From assembly GCA_026709415.1 (NCBI GenBank), contig JAPOSZ010000030.1, positions 1 to 64,000 on the forward strand: a DNA stretch of 64,000 nucleotides, read 5' to 3'. A program made the position numbers and the translations under genes. Position 1 is the stretch's first letter; every line of letters starts with the position of its first letter. This document shows positions 8,470 through 16,259 of this stretch, piece by piece. The DNA comes from Flavobacteriaceae bacterium (GTDB taxonomy: Bacteria; Bacteroidota; Bacteroidia; Flavobacteriales; Flavobacteriaceae). The notes below the pieces were generated by a model. The model saw only the letters and a program-made list of their open reading frames with translations, was not told where the DNA came from and searched no databases.

Positions 8470-8540
8470 CTAGTATGAAGCCATTAAACCCCCAATGTGA
8501 AAAATCTGGAGATTACATTTGGACTTTTTAAGGGGCGAAT
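8470..8540. repeat. IS5-type element end remnant (matches 56815-56885)
   Basis: The stretch runs ctagt, ttaaaccccc, gattacatttggactttttaa. It aligns with 56815-56885 (ctagt, ttaaaccccc, gattaaatgtggactttttaa), which lies just upstream of an IS5-family transposase fragment. So this copy looks like an orphan end of the same element family. The rest of 8210-8708 shows no coding or structural signal I can support. Confidence 0.5.
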
Positions 8541-8708
8541 ACCTGCTCGTATAAAAGTAGAGTAGATACGCACAAAAGGAATGTTTAAAATATAATTTCT
8601 AATTAATATGCTGAGAGGTATTTTGTCTTTGTGGTTTGAGGGGTTGTTGTCATCACATATAATCTCAAATATTTTTTTTCAGTTTTAAATTTTAACATAA
8701 AACCATTT

Positions 8709-9214
8709 CTAAACTTTAGAATTCCAATTGAAACGGATGTTTAAATCTTTGAGCAAATTAAAAGTGTTCCCATAATTAACGTTGTATCTGTCACAGATAT
8801 CTGAAATTTTTATATCTCTTTTTTGAATTCGGAGCACTGACTTCATTTGTAATCAATTTATAGTTAAGAGTTTTAGCTGCCGCAATTAACCAAACATCTG
8901 CTCCATTAAAGAACTTATCAATGGCGCTGCTATGGTATTGTGTTGTATTTCGAACGTCGTCCATAATGCGCTTCCTAGATGTATTATGTTTAGATGCTTT
9001 GAAATATCGATGAAAAAGCCATTCGGAACTTTATCCATTGAACGATATCATCTGATTTTATCTCTTGTTGGACTAAATCGATACTGAAAAGACTCCCTCT
9101 CTCATTGAAATGTATCATGCTGCTCCAAAATCCCGGACAAATATGAAACGAGTAATAACTATGGGCTGTTGTTACCAAAACGTCAGTATCCAATAAATAT
9201 TTTTGATGGATCAT
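8709..9214 (-). pseudogene. DUF4411 (PIN-like) toxin, frameshifted
   Basis: ATG 9214 overlaps the upstream regulator's stop (TGATG). The first frame reads HQKYLLDTDVL, then SFHICPGFW, SIDLVQQEIKSDDIVQW. A one-base shift near 9020 leads to WLFHRYFKASKHNTSRKR, then FFNGADVWLIAAAKTLNYKL and ITNEVSAPNSKK. A second shift in a run of A near 8833 leads to DIKISDICDRYNVNYGNTFN and LLKDLNIRF, with the stop at 8709. This reconstructs a near full-length DUF4411 protein (PF14367): LDTDV and ADVWLI supply the PIN-type acidic residues. DUF4411 genes are commonly found next to XRE/ImmA genes as here. The toxin is inactivated unless the frameshifts are sequencing errors or programmed. Confidence 0.72.
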
Positions 9215-10368
9215 CAATTAAGAAGGATTCCTAACTCTTCTTCGGTATACTTTTTAAAAGTATCCCCCTTTTCTCCGATTAAATCGAATGCTTTTTGGAA
9301 TCCTAACTTCCCCTCCCTAGTTGCGATGGCAATCTCAGTGGCAAACAATTTCCCTACCTTAAAATTTAGATTCTTGTAATAATTTCCACCACCCTTTGAT
9401 TTTGGCTTATTGGATTTGATGAGACTTGAATAATTATTGTAGAATGCTAGCCATTCCTTTTTATTGATGAATTCACAATCCAATGCTCTACGACTAATAA
9501 CTAGGGGACTTACTTTGAATGTGTTGGATAAGTTTTGGTATTGATTAGGGGATTCAGAACATTTACCCCATTCTTCTTCAAAATGCTTTTTTGGTACTAA
9601 CAACTCAGCAGTCACCTTGTTGCACCACTGTTCGATAGGCGCGTCGTTAGGTAATAAAAATTCAAAACCGGATATTCCTTCTTCACCAAGCCAAATATGA
9701 GCTAGTTCATGAGCCAGGGTAAACATTTGAGCTGACTTTGAATCGGCCCCATTAACGAATATGAGAGGAGCATAGTTGTCAACTAATGCAAACCCACGAA
9801 GTTCATCGACGTTTAGCCTACGGTTGTTATTATTTCCTACCACACCATTAATCACAGCCATGATTCTTAAGTCTTCAATTTTTGAACGAAACTTGGATAC
9901 CGCATTTTCTACTGTCCGTATCGATTGTAGCCAATGTTGATTGATGTTCAGTTTTTTTCTAATTTCTTTCCCTACCGATTCTGGTGGATCCGTTAAGCGA
10001 GCACTTCCAACGAAATCTAAAGCTCCGGCGTCTATTTCTCTGAGTCGCTCAGACAACCAATTTTGCCTTCTTTGCATCTCATAAATCGTGCTTCTAAGAT
10101 GAAGGCCTATCTTTTGATGGGATGTTTTAGATATTGTACGATAATCTACGATGGGATTTTCTTCTTTTGGCACTTCTGATAGGAAAAAGTATCCTAATGG
10201 AGTATAAGTTTGTTTGGCAAACTTTTGCAACTGTTTGAAAGTGGGTGATTTTTCACCATTTATCCAGTGAAGAAGCTGTGGGGTTTTCTTCAGATAATCG
10301 TCTATTTGAAGGTTATTTCGTTCAATAGCCCAGCGAAGCAAATCTAGAGAAACATCGACTCTTGACAT
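9214..10368 (-). CDS. XRE-type HTH / ImmA-IrrE metallopeptidase fusion (antitoxin-like regulator)
   Basis: 384 residues from ATG 10368. The N-terminal HTH-like region (about 5-60) leads into an ImmA/IrrE peptidase domain with HELAH at 220-224, the zinc-binding HExxH, with AELLVP further on. Such proteins act as antitoxins or as repressor-cleaving sensors. The partner is the DUF4411 gene whose ATG overlaps this stop. A perfect 14-base palindrome lies two bases upstream of the start, a likely autoregulatory operator. The regulator is intact while the toxin is broken, as expected if an antitoxin outlives its toxin. Confidence 0.85.
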   Translation of the reverse strand: MSRVDVSLDLLRWAIERNNLQIDDYLKKTPQLLHWINGEKSPTFKQLQKFAKQTYTPLGYFFLSEVPKEENPIVDYRTISKTSHQKIGLHLRSTIYEMQRRQNWLSERLREIDAGALDFVGSARLTDPPESVGKEIRKKLNINQHWLQSIRTVENAVSKFRSKIEDLRIMAVINGVVGNNNNRRLNVDELRGFALVDNYAPLIFVNGADSKSAQMFTLAHELAHIWLGEEGISGFEFLLPNDAPIEQWCNKVTAELLVPKKHFEEEWGKCSESPNQYQNLSNTFKVSPLVISRRALDCEFINKKEWLAFYNNYSSLIKSNKPKSKGGGNYYKNLNFKVGKLFATEIAIATREGKLGFQKAFDLIGEKGDTFKKYTEEELGILLN

Positions 10369-10370
10369 GG

Positions 10371-10384
10371 TTGATTTAAATCAA
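10371..10384. promoter_or_regulatory. perfect palindrome upstream of the XRE/ImmA gene (candidate operator)
   Basis: TTGATTTAAATCAA is a perfect 14-base inverted repeat ending two bases before the ATG at 10368. Autorepression by the HTH domain at a site overlapping the start is typical of toxin-antitoxin operons. The binding itself is inferred. Confidence 0.5.
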
Positions 10385-10529
10385 TGAGTATAAAAAAGGA
10401 CCCTTACGTGTTTTGGTCTGTTTTGAATTAATCTTTTTTTAATTTGAATAATGGACTCATTCAAAGAATATAAACACAAGTAAAAATAATGGCTTTCAAC
10501 TTAAACTTAGAGGCTAACTGGGCAAATTG

Positions 10530-10556
10530 AATTAAAATAACCCCTGCATGGGGTCA
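10530..10556 (-). terminator. likely intrinsic terminator after the TonB receptor gene
   Basis: ACCCC at 10540-10544 and GGGGT at 10550-10554 form a GC-rich five-base-pair stem with loop TGCAT. On the minus strand the stem is followed by TTATTTTAATT. It lies 30 bases beyond the receptor stop (10585), at the end of the gdhA-recO-receptor run. The stem is short, hence moderate confidence. Confidence 0.45.
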
Positions 10557-10584
10557 AATGATATTAAATCAAACAAATCATCAT

Positions 10585-13128
10585 TCAGAACTGGTATTGT
10601 AATCCTATTTTATAGTTTCGACCGGGGGAAGAAATTCCTGAAGCAAAGGGCTTGTAATGGATGTCAAAAATGTTTTCAAGGCCTAGTTTGATGCTTGCTT
10701 TTTTGGCAATTTGGACTTGACTATTAAAATTAACCGTCATCCATGAAGGAGTCCCGTTGTATAGATACATTTCATCACCTAAATTTTGAAGAATAGGGGT
10801 TTCTTCAAGACCATCTTCGCCTCCTATACTGTAATCTTTAGGACTTTTGGCATCACTAAATTCAAGTCCTAAGAAGACTCGAAACCGGTTGTGATTGAAT
10901 TCAAGCTTGGTAGAACCAAATAAAGGTGAAATGGATGGTAAAGGCCCATAGGTATCATGTTTGACCCCTTCGGTGTAGGTTAAACTAGAGAGAAGGTCTA
11001 AATTTTTAAATAAGGTTATCCTAGAATCAAAAGTAGCTCCGTAAAGGTAGCGATCCCCAAGGTTTTTGTTAGCTATGGTTCTGAGTTCTTGATCGTTATA
11101 AAGTATGGTGTTTTCATCCTCTGTTGATTCATCCGTAATAATCTGGAACTGATCTCTTCCAATGTGTCGTGAAAGAATGGTCCCATAAGCTCTAATGGAA
11201 ATAAAGTTATTAGATTGATTGAATCGTTTGTCCATACCAATGTCTAAATTATAGGCGTATTCTGCCTTTAAAAAATTGTTTGGAACTAATAAATCAAGAC
11301 CACTTTGTCGAATTTTTCCTAAATCATCGATATTAGGATTACGAAACCCACTCGATAGGATAAAATTCCATTGTGTCAAATTGTTTGGACGATAGATCAA
11401 TGAAACGGTTTCACTTGATACCACGTTAATAACACGGGTTTGGTCAAGCAAAGCATCGATGTTAGCAATGTCATTCCACTTGGCAAACACTTCAACATAA
11501 TTCATGCGAAATCCTACATTCAAACTGAATTTTGGATTGAATTTCCATACCCAATTGGCATAGGCGGCTAGTGTCCCTAAATAACTATAATCACTAGGGT
11601 ATCGACTGGGAATGGCTCGAGAGCCAAAAATATCAATGATAGGCACATCCAAAATAGAATTGGTTATTTCTATAAGACCAGGGTCATATGGTCTGGTCAA
11701 TATATTTTCATCATAAACGATGGTATAAGCCAAAGCAAATGAACTAACGGTATTCAGTGTGGCTTCAAATCCATAAGAAAACTTGTGAATTTTATTGAGT
11801 TTGAAATCAAAATCTGCATTCAAACTAAACACATCAACATCTTCTTCTTGAATATTTCGTTCCAATGAAGTGAACGAGCGGTTGATACGAGATTCTTTAA
11901 CGTTTTGATATCCCAGGGTAATGATTCCTTTGTTTAAAAAGAACCAATTGGAGTAAAACTTATATTGTCCACTGAGTAAAAATCTTTTTTGGGGTCCATA
12001 ATACCATTCGGCATATCGTAAGAAATCATTTCGGGTTTCAACCAGACGATCAAATCTTGGGACATCAGTAGTGGTAGAAAATTGAAGGTTGAAAGCCAGT
12101 TGCTTATTTGTATCTAGTTGATAAATAAATTTTTGAAAGACATCCAATTGTTGGTATCCCGAATTTTTTTGAATTAGAGGATCCGTATTGATAATGGCGT
12201 TTGGAGCAAAAACATCACGATTATTTCTAGAATAAAAAGGGACCAATCCCCAATTTTCGAATCCATGGTTTCGAACGCTTCCCATCTTGATATCCCCAAA
12301 ATCAGAATAGGTGATACTTGTCAGTGAACCCCACTTTTCAAAACCCCATTCCAGTGAAACATTGTTGATGATTTGCCTGTCGGCAGTACTCAAATTACTA
12401 TTGAGCGTGAAATTATTATAGCCATCAGCATTCAATCGAGGTGATTTGGTATAGTAGTGGATGACTCCACCTAGACCATCGGAGCCATAACCAACCGAAG
12501 AAGAACCAAAAGTCACTTCGACTCTTTCTATGGTATGAGGGTCAATGGATAATGCATACTGATGATGTCCAGATCGGTAAATGGCATTGTTCATTCGTAT
12601 ACCATCAACCACCATGAGAATTCGATTGGCTTCAAGCCCTCTCAATATAGGACTTCCCCCGCCACCTTGAGACTTTTGCAATCGAACTCCCGGACTGAGT
12701 CTAATCAATTCGGCACCGGTAGAGGGACGAGAAAATTCGATATCACGCTTGGATATGATATTGACTTTTTCAGCCACTTGATCCCTTGTAATTTCACTCC
12801 GAGCTACCGATAACACAATTTCATCAAGTGACTCCGGTTCTTGTTCTAGGAATACTTGAATATTTATTTGGGATGAATCGTTGACCAACTGATAATCTTG
12901 ATAACCCAATCTGGAAACGGTCAACAAATCTCCAGAATTCAAATCGCTGATATTGGCTGTCCCTCGAGCGTCCGTAATGGTTGAATTCAGCTCCTGATCG
13001 ACTATCACAACGGATTCTAATGGCTCTTGGGTTTGGCGATCTTTAACCATAATGGTTTGGGAATACCCTAAAATGCCAATCCCAAAGAATCCAAGAGTAA
13101 AAATCAATTTAACCAACGATGACTTCAT
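10585..13128 (-). CDS. TonB-dependent outer-membrane receptor, haem/haemoglobin-receptor-like
   Basis: 847 residues with a signal peptide (about 1-23, ending GYSQ). A CarboxypepD-reg beta-sandwich (24-105), a plug domain and a 22-strand-type barrel ending in aromatic Phe (IGLQYQF) follow. The plug contains MVVDGIRMNNAIYRSGHHQY, IDPHTIERVEVTFGSSS and GYGSDGLGGVIHYYTKSP. This resembles the TonB-dependent haemoglobin/transferrin/lactoferrin receptor group. The ATG lies 20 bases inside recO, so it is probably translationally coupled to recO in the gdhA-recO-receptor run. No HmuY-like lipoprotein is adjacent, so the substrate is a guess. Confidence 0.85.
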   Translation of the reverse strand: MKSSLVKLIFTLGFFGIGILGYSQTIMVKDRQTQEPLESVVIVDQELNSTITDARGTANISDLNSGDLLTVSRLGYQDYQLVNDSSQINIQVFLEQEPESLDEIVLSVARSEITRDQVAEKVNIISKRDIEFSRPSTGAELIRLSPGVRLQKSQGGGGSPILRGLEANRILMVVDGIRMNNAIYRSGHHQYALSIDPHTIERVEVTFGSSSVGYGSDGLGGVIHYYTKSPRLNADGYNNFTLNSNLSTADRQIINNVSLEWGFEKWGSLTSITYSDFGDIKMGSVRNHGFENWGLVPFYSRNNRDVFAPNAIINTDPLIQKNSGYQQLDVFQKFIYQLDTNKQLAFNLQFSTTTDVPRFDRLVETRNDFLRYAEWYYGPQKRFLLSGQYKFYSNWFFLNKGIITLGYQNVKESRINRSFTSLERNIQEEDVDVFSLNADFDFKLNKIHKFSYGFEATLNTVSSFALAYTIVYDENILTRPYDPGLIEITNSILDVPIIDIFGSRAIPSRYPSDYSYLGTLAAYANWVWKFNPKFSLNVGFRMNYVEVFAKWNDIANIDALLDQTRVINVVSSETVSLIYRPNNLTQWNFILSSGFRNPNIDDLGKIRQSGLDLLVPNNFLKAEYAYNLDIGMDKRFNQSNNFISIRAYGTILSRHIGRDQFQIITDESTEDENTILYNDQELRTIANKNLGDRYLYGATFDSRITLFKNLDLLSSLTYTEGVKHDTYGPLPSISPLFGSTKLEFNHNRFRVFLGLEFSDAKSPKDYSIGGEDGLEETPILQNLGDEMYLYNGTPSWMTVNFNSQVQIAKKASIKLGLENIFDIHYKPFASGISSPGRNYKIGLQYQF

Positions 13129-13834
13129 TTAATAATTTGATTGAATAGGGAACCTTAAAGTTTAAAAAATGTTGACGATAGTAGTCAAAAACATTTTTAA
13201 GCATCTGCTTTTGTTCCAAAGGATTAAAACGCCTAGAGTTAAGTTCATCAAAACTTGTGCCCAGAAAGTATAGCCACATATCCTTTTGAAGCCCCTCCAA
13301 ATAATTACCGCGAGGGAATTGATCTGTTAAATGAGATTTTTCCAAATCAAAATACATCGCCTCATGATTCCTTACATCAGGGAAATAACCCAAGTGCTTC
13401 GTAATTTCTACTAAAAACTTCAAATGGAAAGAAGTCACGCCGTCGTGGTGGTCATACCATTTTAAATTTTCAGCGACAAAATCGTAAAGTTGTGTGTTGA
13501 CACCATCTTCCTTTTTCAGCAATTGGTACAACAATTCAAACAAAAATAGAATGGTTGTTTTTTTTTGATAATCGAGGGGGATTTTCTGATAGATGTAGGC
13601 CATTCGAGCTTCTTTTAAGTATCCTAGTCGATCACTAGAATACTTTTTAGTCACTATTTCCAAAATATTGGTGGTTTGAAAAAGCGCTTTTTTTAGTCCC
13701 TGTTTACTTCTGGATTTTCGAATTCCTTTCAAAATATACGATTGATAACCAAATTGTTTGGTATAGCAGTTGACAATCAAAGAACTTTCACCGTAGGGTA
13801 TAGTCCGTAAAATGAGTGCTTGAACCACTGTCAT
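13109..13834 (-). CDS. recO: DNA repair protein RecO
   Basis: 241 residues from ATG 13834. The N-terminal OB-fold region reads ALILRTIPYGESSLIVNCYT, then GYQSYILKGIRKSRSK, the usual RecO opening, followed by the helical C-terminal half. It lacks the four-Cys zinc finger of some RecO proteins, as is common in Bacteroidetes. RecO works with RecR to load RecA onto SSB-coated DNA. It sits 15 bases after gdhA and overlaps the downstream receptor by 20 bases. Confidence 0.92.
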   Translation of the reverse strand: MTVVQALILRTIPYGESSLIVNCYTKQFGYQSYILKGIRKSRSKQGLKKALFQTTNILEIVTKKYSSDRLGYLKEARMAYIYQKIPLDYQKKTTILFLFELLYQLLKKEDGVNTQLYDFVAENLKWYDHHDGVTSFHLKFLVEITKHLGYFPDVRNHEAMYFDLEKSHLTDQFPRGNYLEGLQKDMWLYFLGTSFDELNSRRFNPLEQKQMLKNVFDYYRQHFLNFKVPYSIKLLNEVIVG

Positions 13835-13849
13835 TGGCCATTCAAAAGC

Positions 13850-15190
13850 TTATACAACGCCTTGTGCTAACATAGCATCTGCAACTTTAACAAATCCAGC
13901 AATATTGGCCCCTTTGACATAATTAACCCTTTTTTCCCCTTGGCCGTAATCCAGACAAGACTGATGAATATCGTTCATAATGACTTTTAACCGTTCATTG
14001 ACTTGTTCTCTAGTCCAACTGAAACGGAGCGAATTCTGGGCCATTTCCAATCCTGAAACAGCCACCCCTCCAGCATTGGATGCTTTTCCTGGGGCAAACA
14101 GTACTTTGGAATTTAAAAATTGATGGATGGCGCCATGGTTGGATGGCATATTAGCGCCTTCCCCAACAGCAATACATTGGTTTTTAATGAGTGCTTTGGC
14201 ATCGTTTTCTAGCAATTCATTTTGAGTGGCGCAAGGAATGGCGATTTGACAAGGGACATTCCAAGGTGTTTGTCCATCATAGTAAGATGCTTTGGGATAT
14301 TGCTTGACATATTGTTTTATACGTCCTCTTTTATTGTTTTTTAAATCCATAATGTATTGGAGTTTTTCTTGGTTAATGCCATCCTGATCAAAGATGTATC
14401 CAGAAGAATCAGACATGGTCAATACTTTAGCCCCCATGATAATGGCTTTTTCAGCGGCATATTGAGCCACATTACCAGAGCCGGACACCACCACCGTTTT
14501 ACCTTGAATGCTCTGACCGACATTTTGCAACATATTTTCTATAAAATATACCACACCATAACCCGTGGCTTCCGACCGAATCAAAGATCCGCCCCATGTG
14601 AGACCTTTACCGGTCAATACGCCAGTGAATTCATTTCTTAGGCGTTTGTATTGCCCAAACATATAGCCGATTTCTCGACTGCCGACACCAATATCTCCAG
14701 CTGGAATATCTCTGTTTGGCCCAATGTGTCTGGCCAATTCAGTCATAAAACTTTGACAAAACCGCATCACATCAATATCGGATTTCCCTTTGGGATCAAA
14801 ATCTGAACCTCCTTTCCCTCCACCCATGGGAAGGGTCGTTAACGCATTTTTAAAAATTTGTTCAAAAGCCAGAAACTTTAAAATACTCAGATTCACATTG
14901 GGATGAAAACGCAAACCGCCTTTGTATGGACCAATGGCCGAATTCATTTCCACGCGATATCCTCTATTGACCCGGATTTCACCGGCTTCATCGACCCAAG
15001 CTACCCGAAAAGAAATCACTCTTTCAGGTTCCACCATACGTAGCAATATATTTTGTCCGTAGTAAATTTTTTGTGAAACGATATAAGGAATGACGGTTTC
15101 GACCACTTCAGAAACCGCCTGCATAAATTCAGGCTGATGGCGATTTCGAGCTTCAACTTCGCTCAAAAAATTGTTAATGATGGTATCCAT
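13850..15190 (-). CDS. gdhA: NADP-type glutamate dehydrogenase
   Basis: 446 residues from ATG 15190, standard length for hexameric bacterial GDH. It catalyses reversible reductive amination of 2-oxoglutarate with ammonium. Visible are GPYKGGLRFHPNVN, LPMGGGKGGSDFDPKGKS (substrate-binding and catalytic Lys region), PAGDIGVGSREIGYMFGQY, and the Rossmann segment KTVVVSGSGNVAQYAAEKA. The first gene of the run continues into recO. Upstream is 635 bases holding an IS5 transposase remnant. Confidence 0.96.
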   Translation of the reverse strand: MDTIINNFLSEVEARNRHQPEFMQAVSEVVETVIPYIVSQKIYYGQNILLRMVEPERVISFRVAWVDEAGEIRVNRGYRVEMNSAIGPYKGGLRFHPNVNLSILKFLAFEQIFKNALTTLPMGGGKGGSDFDPKGKSDIDVMRFCQSFMTELARHIGPNRDIPAGDIGVGSREIGYMFGQYKRLRNEFTGVLTGKGLTWGGSLIRSEATGYGVVYFIENMLQNVGQSIQGKTVVVSGSGNVAQYAAEKAIIMGAKVLTMSDSSGYIFDQDGINQEKLQYIMDLKNNKRGRIKQYVKQYPKASYYDGQTPWNVPCQIAIPCATQNELLENDAKALIKNQCIAVGEGANMPSNHGAIHQFLNSKVLFAPGKASNAGGVAVSGLEMAQNSLRFSWTREQVNERLKVIMNDIHQSCLDYGQGEKRVNYVKGANIAGFVKVADAMLAQGVV

Positions 15191-15299
15191 AATTGTTTTT
15201 TGGTTTGTTTTTTTAGTCAGTTGCTCCCTAAAAACTCATTTTCTCCGACTGGGATTATGTTAGTTTTTCTATGAGAGTTTTTTTGAATTGAAAATTTAT

Positions 15300-15497
15300 G
15301 CCTTCTGAAAAAGTAAAAAAGAGATCATCTCGGACTCGTTTTTCCATGAATAGCTTCAAATCCCATCCATAAGTTGACAAATAGTCGTTGGTTGTGGATG
15401 ACGGGATGTCTATCAGATAGTTTTCTTCCATACGATATTATCTTTTAGATAATCAATCACGGGTTCAATGGTTGCTCGGCGTCGGAACTTTTTTCTC
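15300..15497 (-). pseudogene. IS5-family transposase C-terminal remnant
   Basis: The minus strand reads KKFRRRATIEPVIDYLKDN in one frame. This is the DDE transposase C-terminal motif 'RRRAAIEPVIGHLK', with the third catalytic Glu. A frame change near 15418 leads to NDYLSTYGWDLKLFMEK, matching the 'GD.+N.+L...G+N++K+L' tail. Stops separate the two parts and the N-terminal half is missing. The remainder of 15498-15826 is AT-rich with no gene signal I can support. Confidence 0.6.
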
Positions 15498-15826
15498 TTT
15501 TTTGTTTTTGATACTGATTAAAACAGTCAAATCGAGCCAGCCTCAAGATTAGCTCAGTTGGCATTTATTTTGTGTCTATAAAGTCATTTTTTGGCTATTC
15601 AAAATTGCACTTATTTTTTTAATTCGACCACGGCTTTTTTCTTTCTCAAAAATTCTTTTTGAAGTGTGATTCGATGTGATGGAAGGATAATACGCACCAT
15701 CAAATCATTGACGAAAATTTAGTGAAATAGGATTTGCCATGTTCAACTATTTTTAGTCAGCTTTTACCACTTTGGTATAAATCCGTATTTCTTATGGCAT
15801 CTTTGTATGACATAAAGTAATTATGT

Positions 15827-16141
15827 ATGATTACAGAAAAAGAAAAAACCATTATTATTCAAACGTTTGAACCTTATGAACTGCATCAATTAGGCGTCTT
15901 TAAGAACAATACCAAATCCATTGGTATCTTATACTCTTTCCAGAAACCTTGTGGTTGGGATTTCGCTACCCTTTGGGATGATTTAGAAGAAAAATTGAAT
16001 AAAAAAATTGAGTTTGTTGAAATCGAATCTATTCGTTGTGCTGATCCTTTGTATCAACAAGAAATTTTAGAAAACCAACATATCTTTTATTCGAATGGAT
16101 CTCAAGAAATATCTCAAAACAGCGAATTTTGTCGTTTCTAA
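15827..16141 (+). CDS. degenerate MNT-type nucleotidyltransferase
   Basis: 104 residues from ATG 15827. It retains the second half of a minimal nucleotidyltransferase: LYSFQKPCGWDFATLWDDLE, then EKLNKKIEFVEIESI. This aligns with the family pattern 'SDIDILYEFEKP...F..L...LEE.LGKKVDLV'. The catalytic segment GSxARGxxxxSDxD is reduced to GVFKNNTKSIGIL, so both the glycine-serine loop and the DxD aspartates are lost. An active enzyme is unlikely. The next small frame (16095) may be what remains of its HEPN partner. MNT-HEPN pairs are toxin-antitoxin modules, here apparently decayed. Confidence 0.55.
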   Translation: MITEKEKTIIIQTFEPYELHQLGVFKNNTKSIGILYSFQKPCGWDFATLWDDLEEKLNKKIEFVEIESIRCADPLYQQEILENQHIFYSNGSQEISQNSEFCRF

Positions 16142-16259
16142 GGTTGTTTTTTTAACATATAACACTCAAAATACCTCTTATCAACACTTGCTAAACGATC
16201 CGATATCTCAAGAAGTTTATACGATCGGTATCATTAAAACGGATCCCTTTACGGACTAA
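16095..16259 (+). CDS. 54-residue ORF, possible HEPN (DUF86-like) remnant
   Basis: ATG 16095 opens a 54-residue frame overlapping the MNT-like gene by 47 bases and the radA 3' end by 11. It begins MDLKKYLKTANFVVSKVVF and ends with LLNDPISQEVYTIGIIKT, faintly like the DUF86 pattern 'FL.D...+DAV.RNLEIIGEA'. The catalytic RxxxxH of HEPN proteins is absent. The identification rests mostly on position after an MNT-like gene. It could equally be a chance frame. Confidence 0.25.
   Translation: MDLKKYLKTANFVVSKVVFLTYNTQNTSYQHLLNDPISQEVYTIGIIKTDPFTD

Noticed and set aside
8083..8478. 131-codon plus-strand ORF as an independent gene
   Set aside because: Only its first 20 residues match IstA (second catalytic Asp region). 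The rest is a frame inconsistent with the IstA reading in another frame, so it is part of the IS21 remnant.
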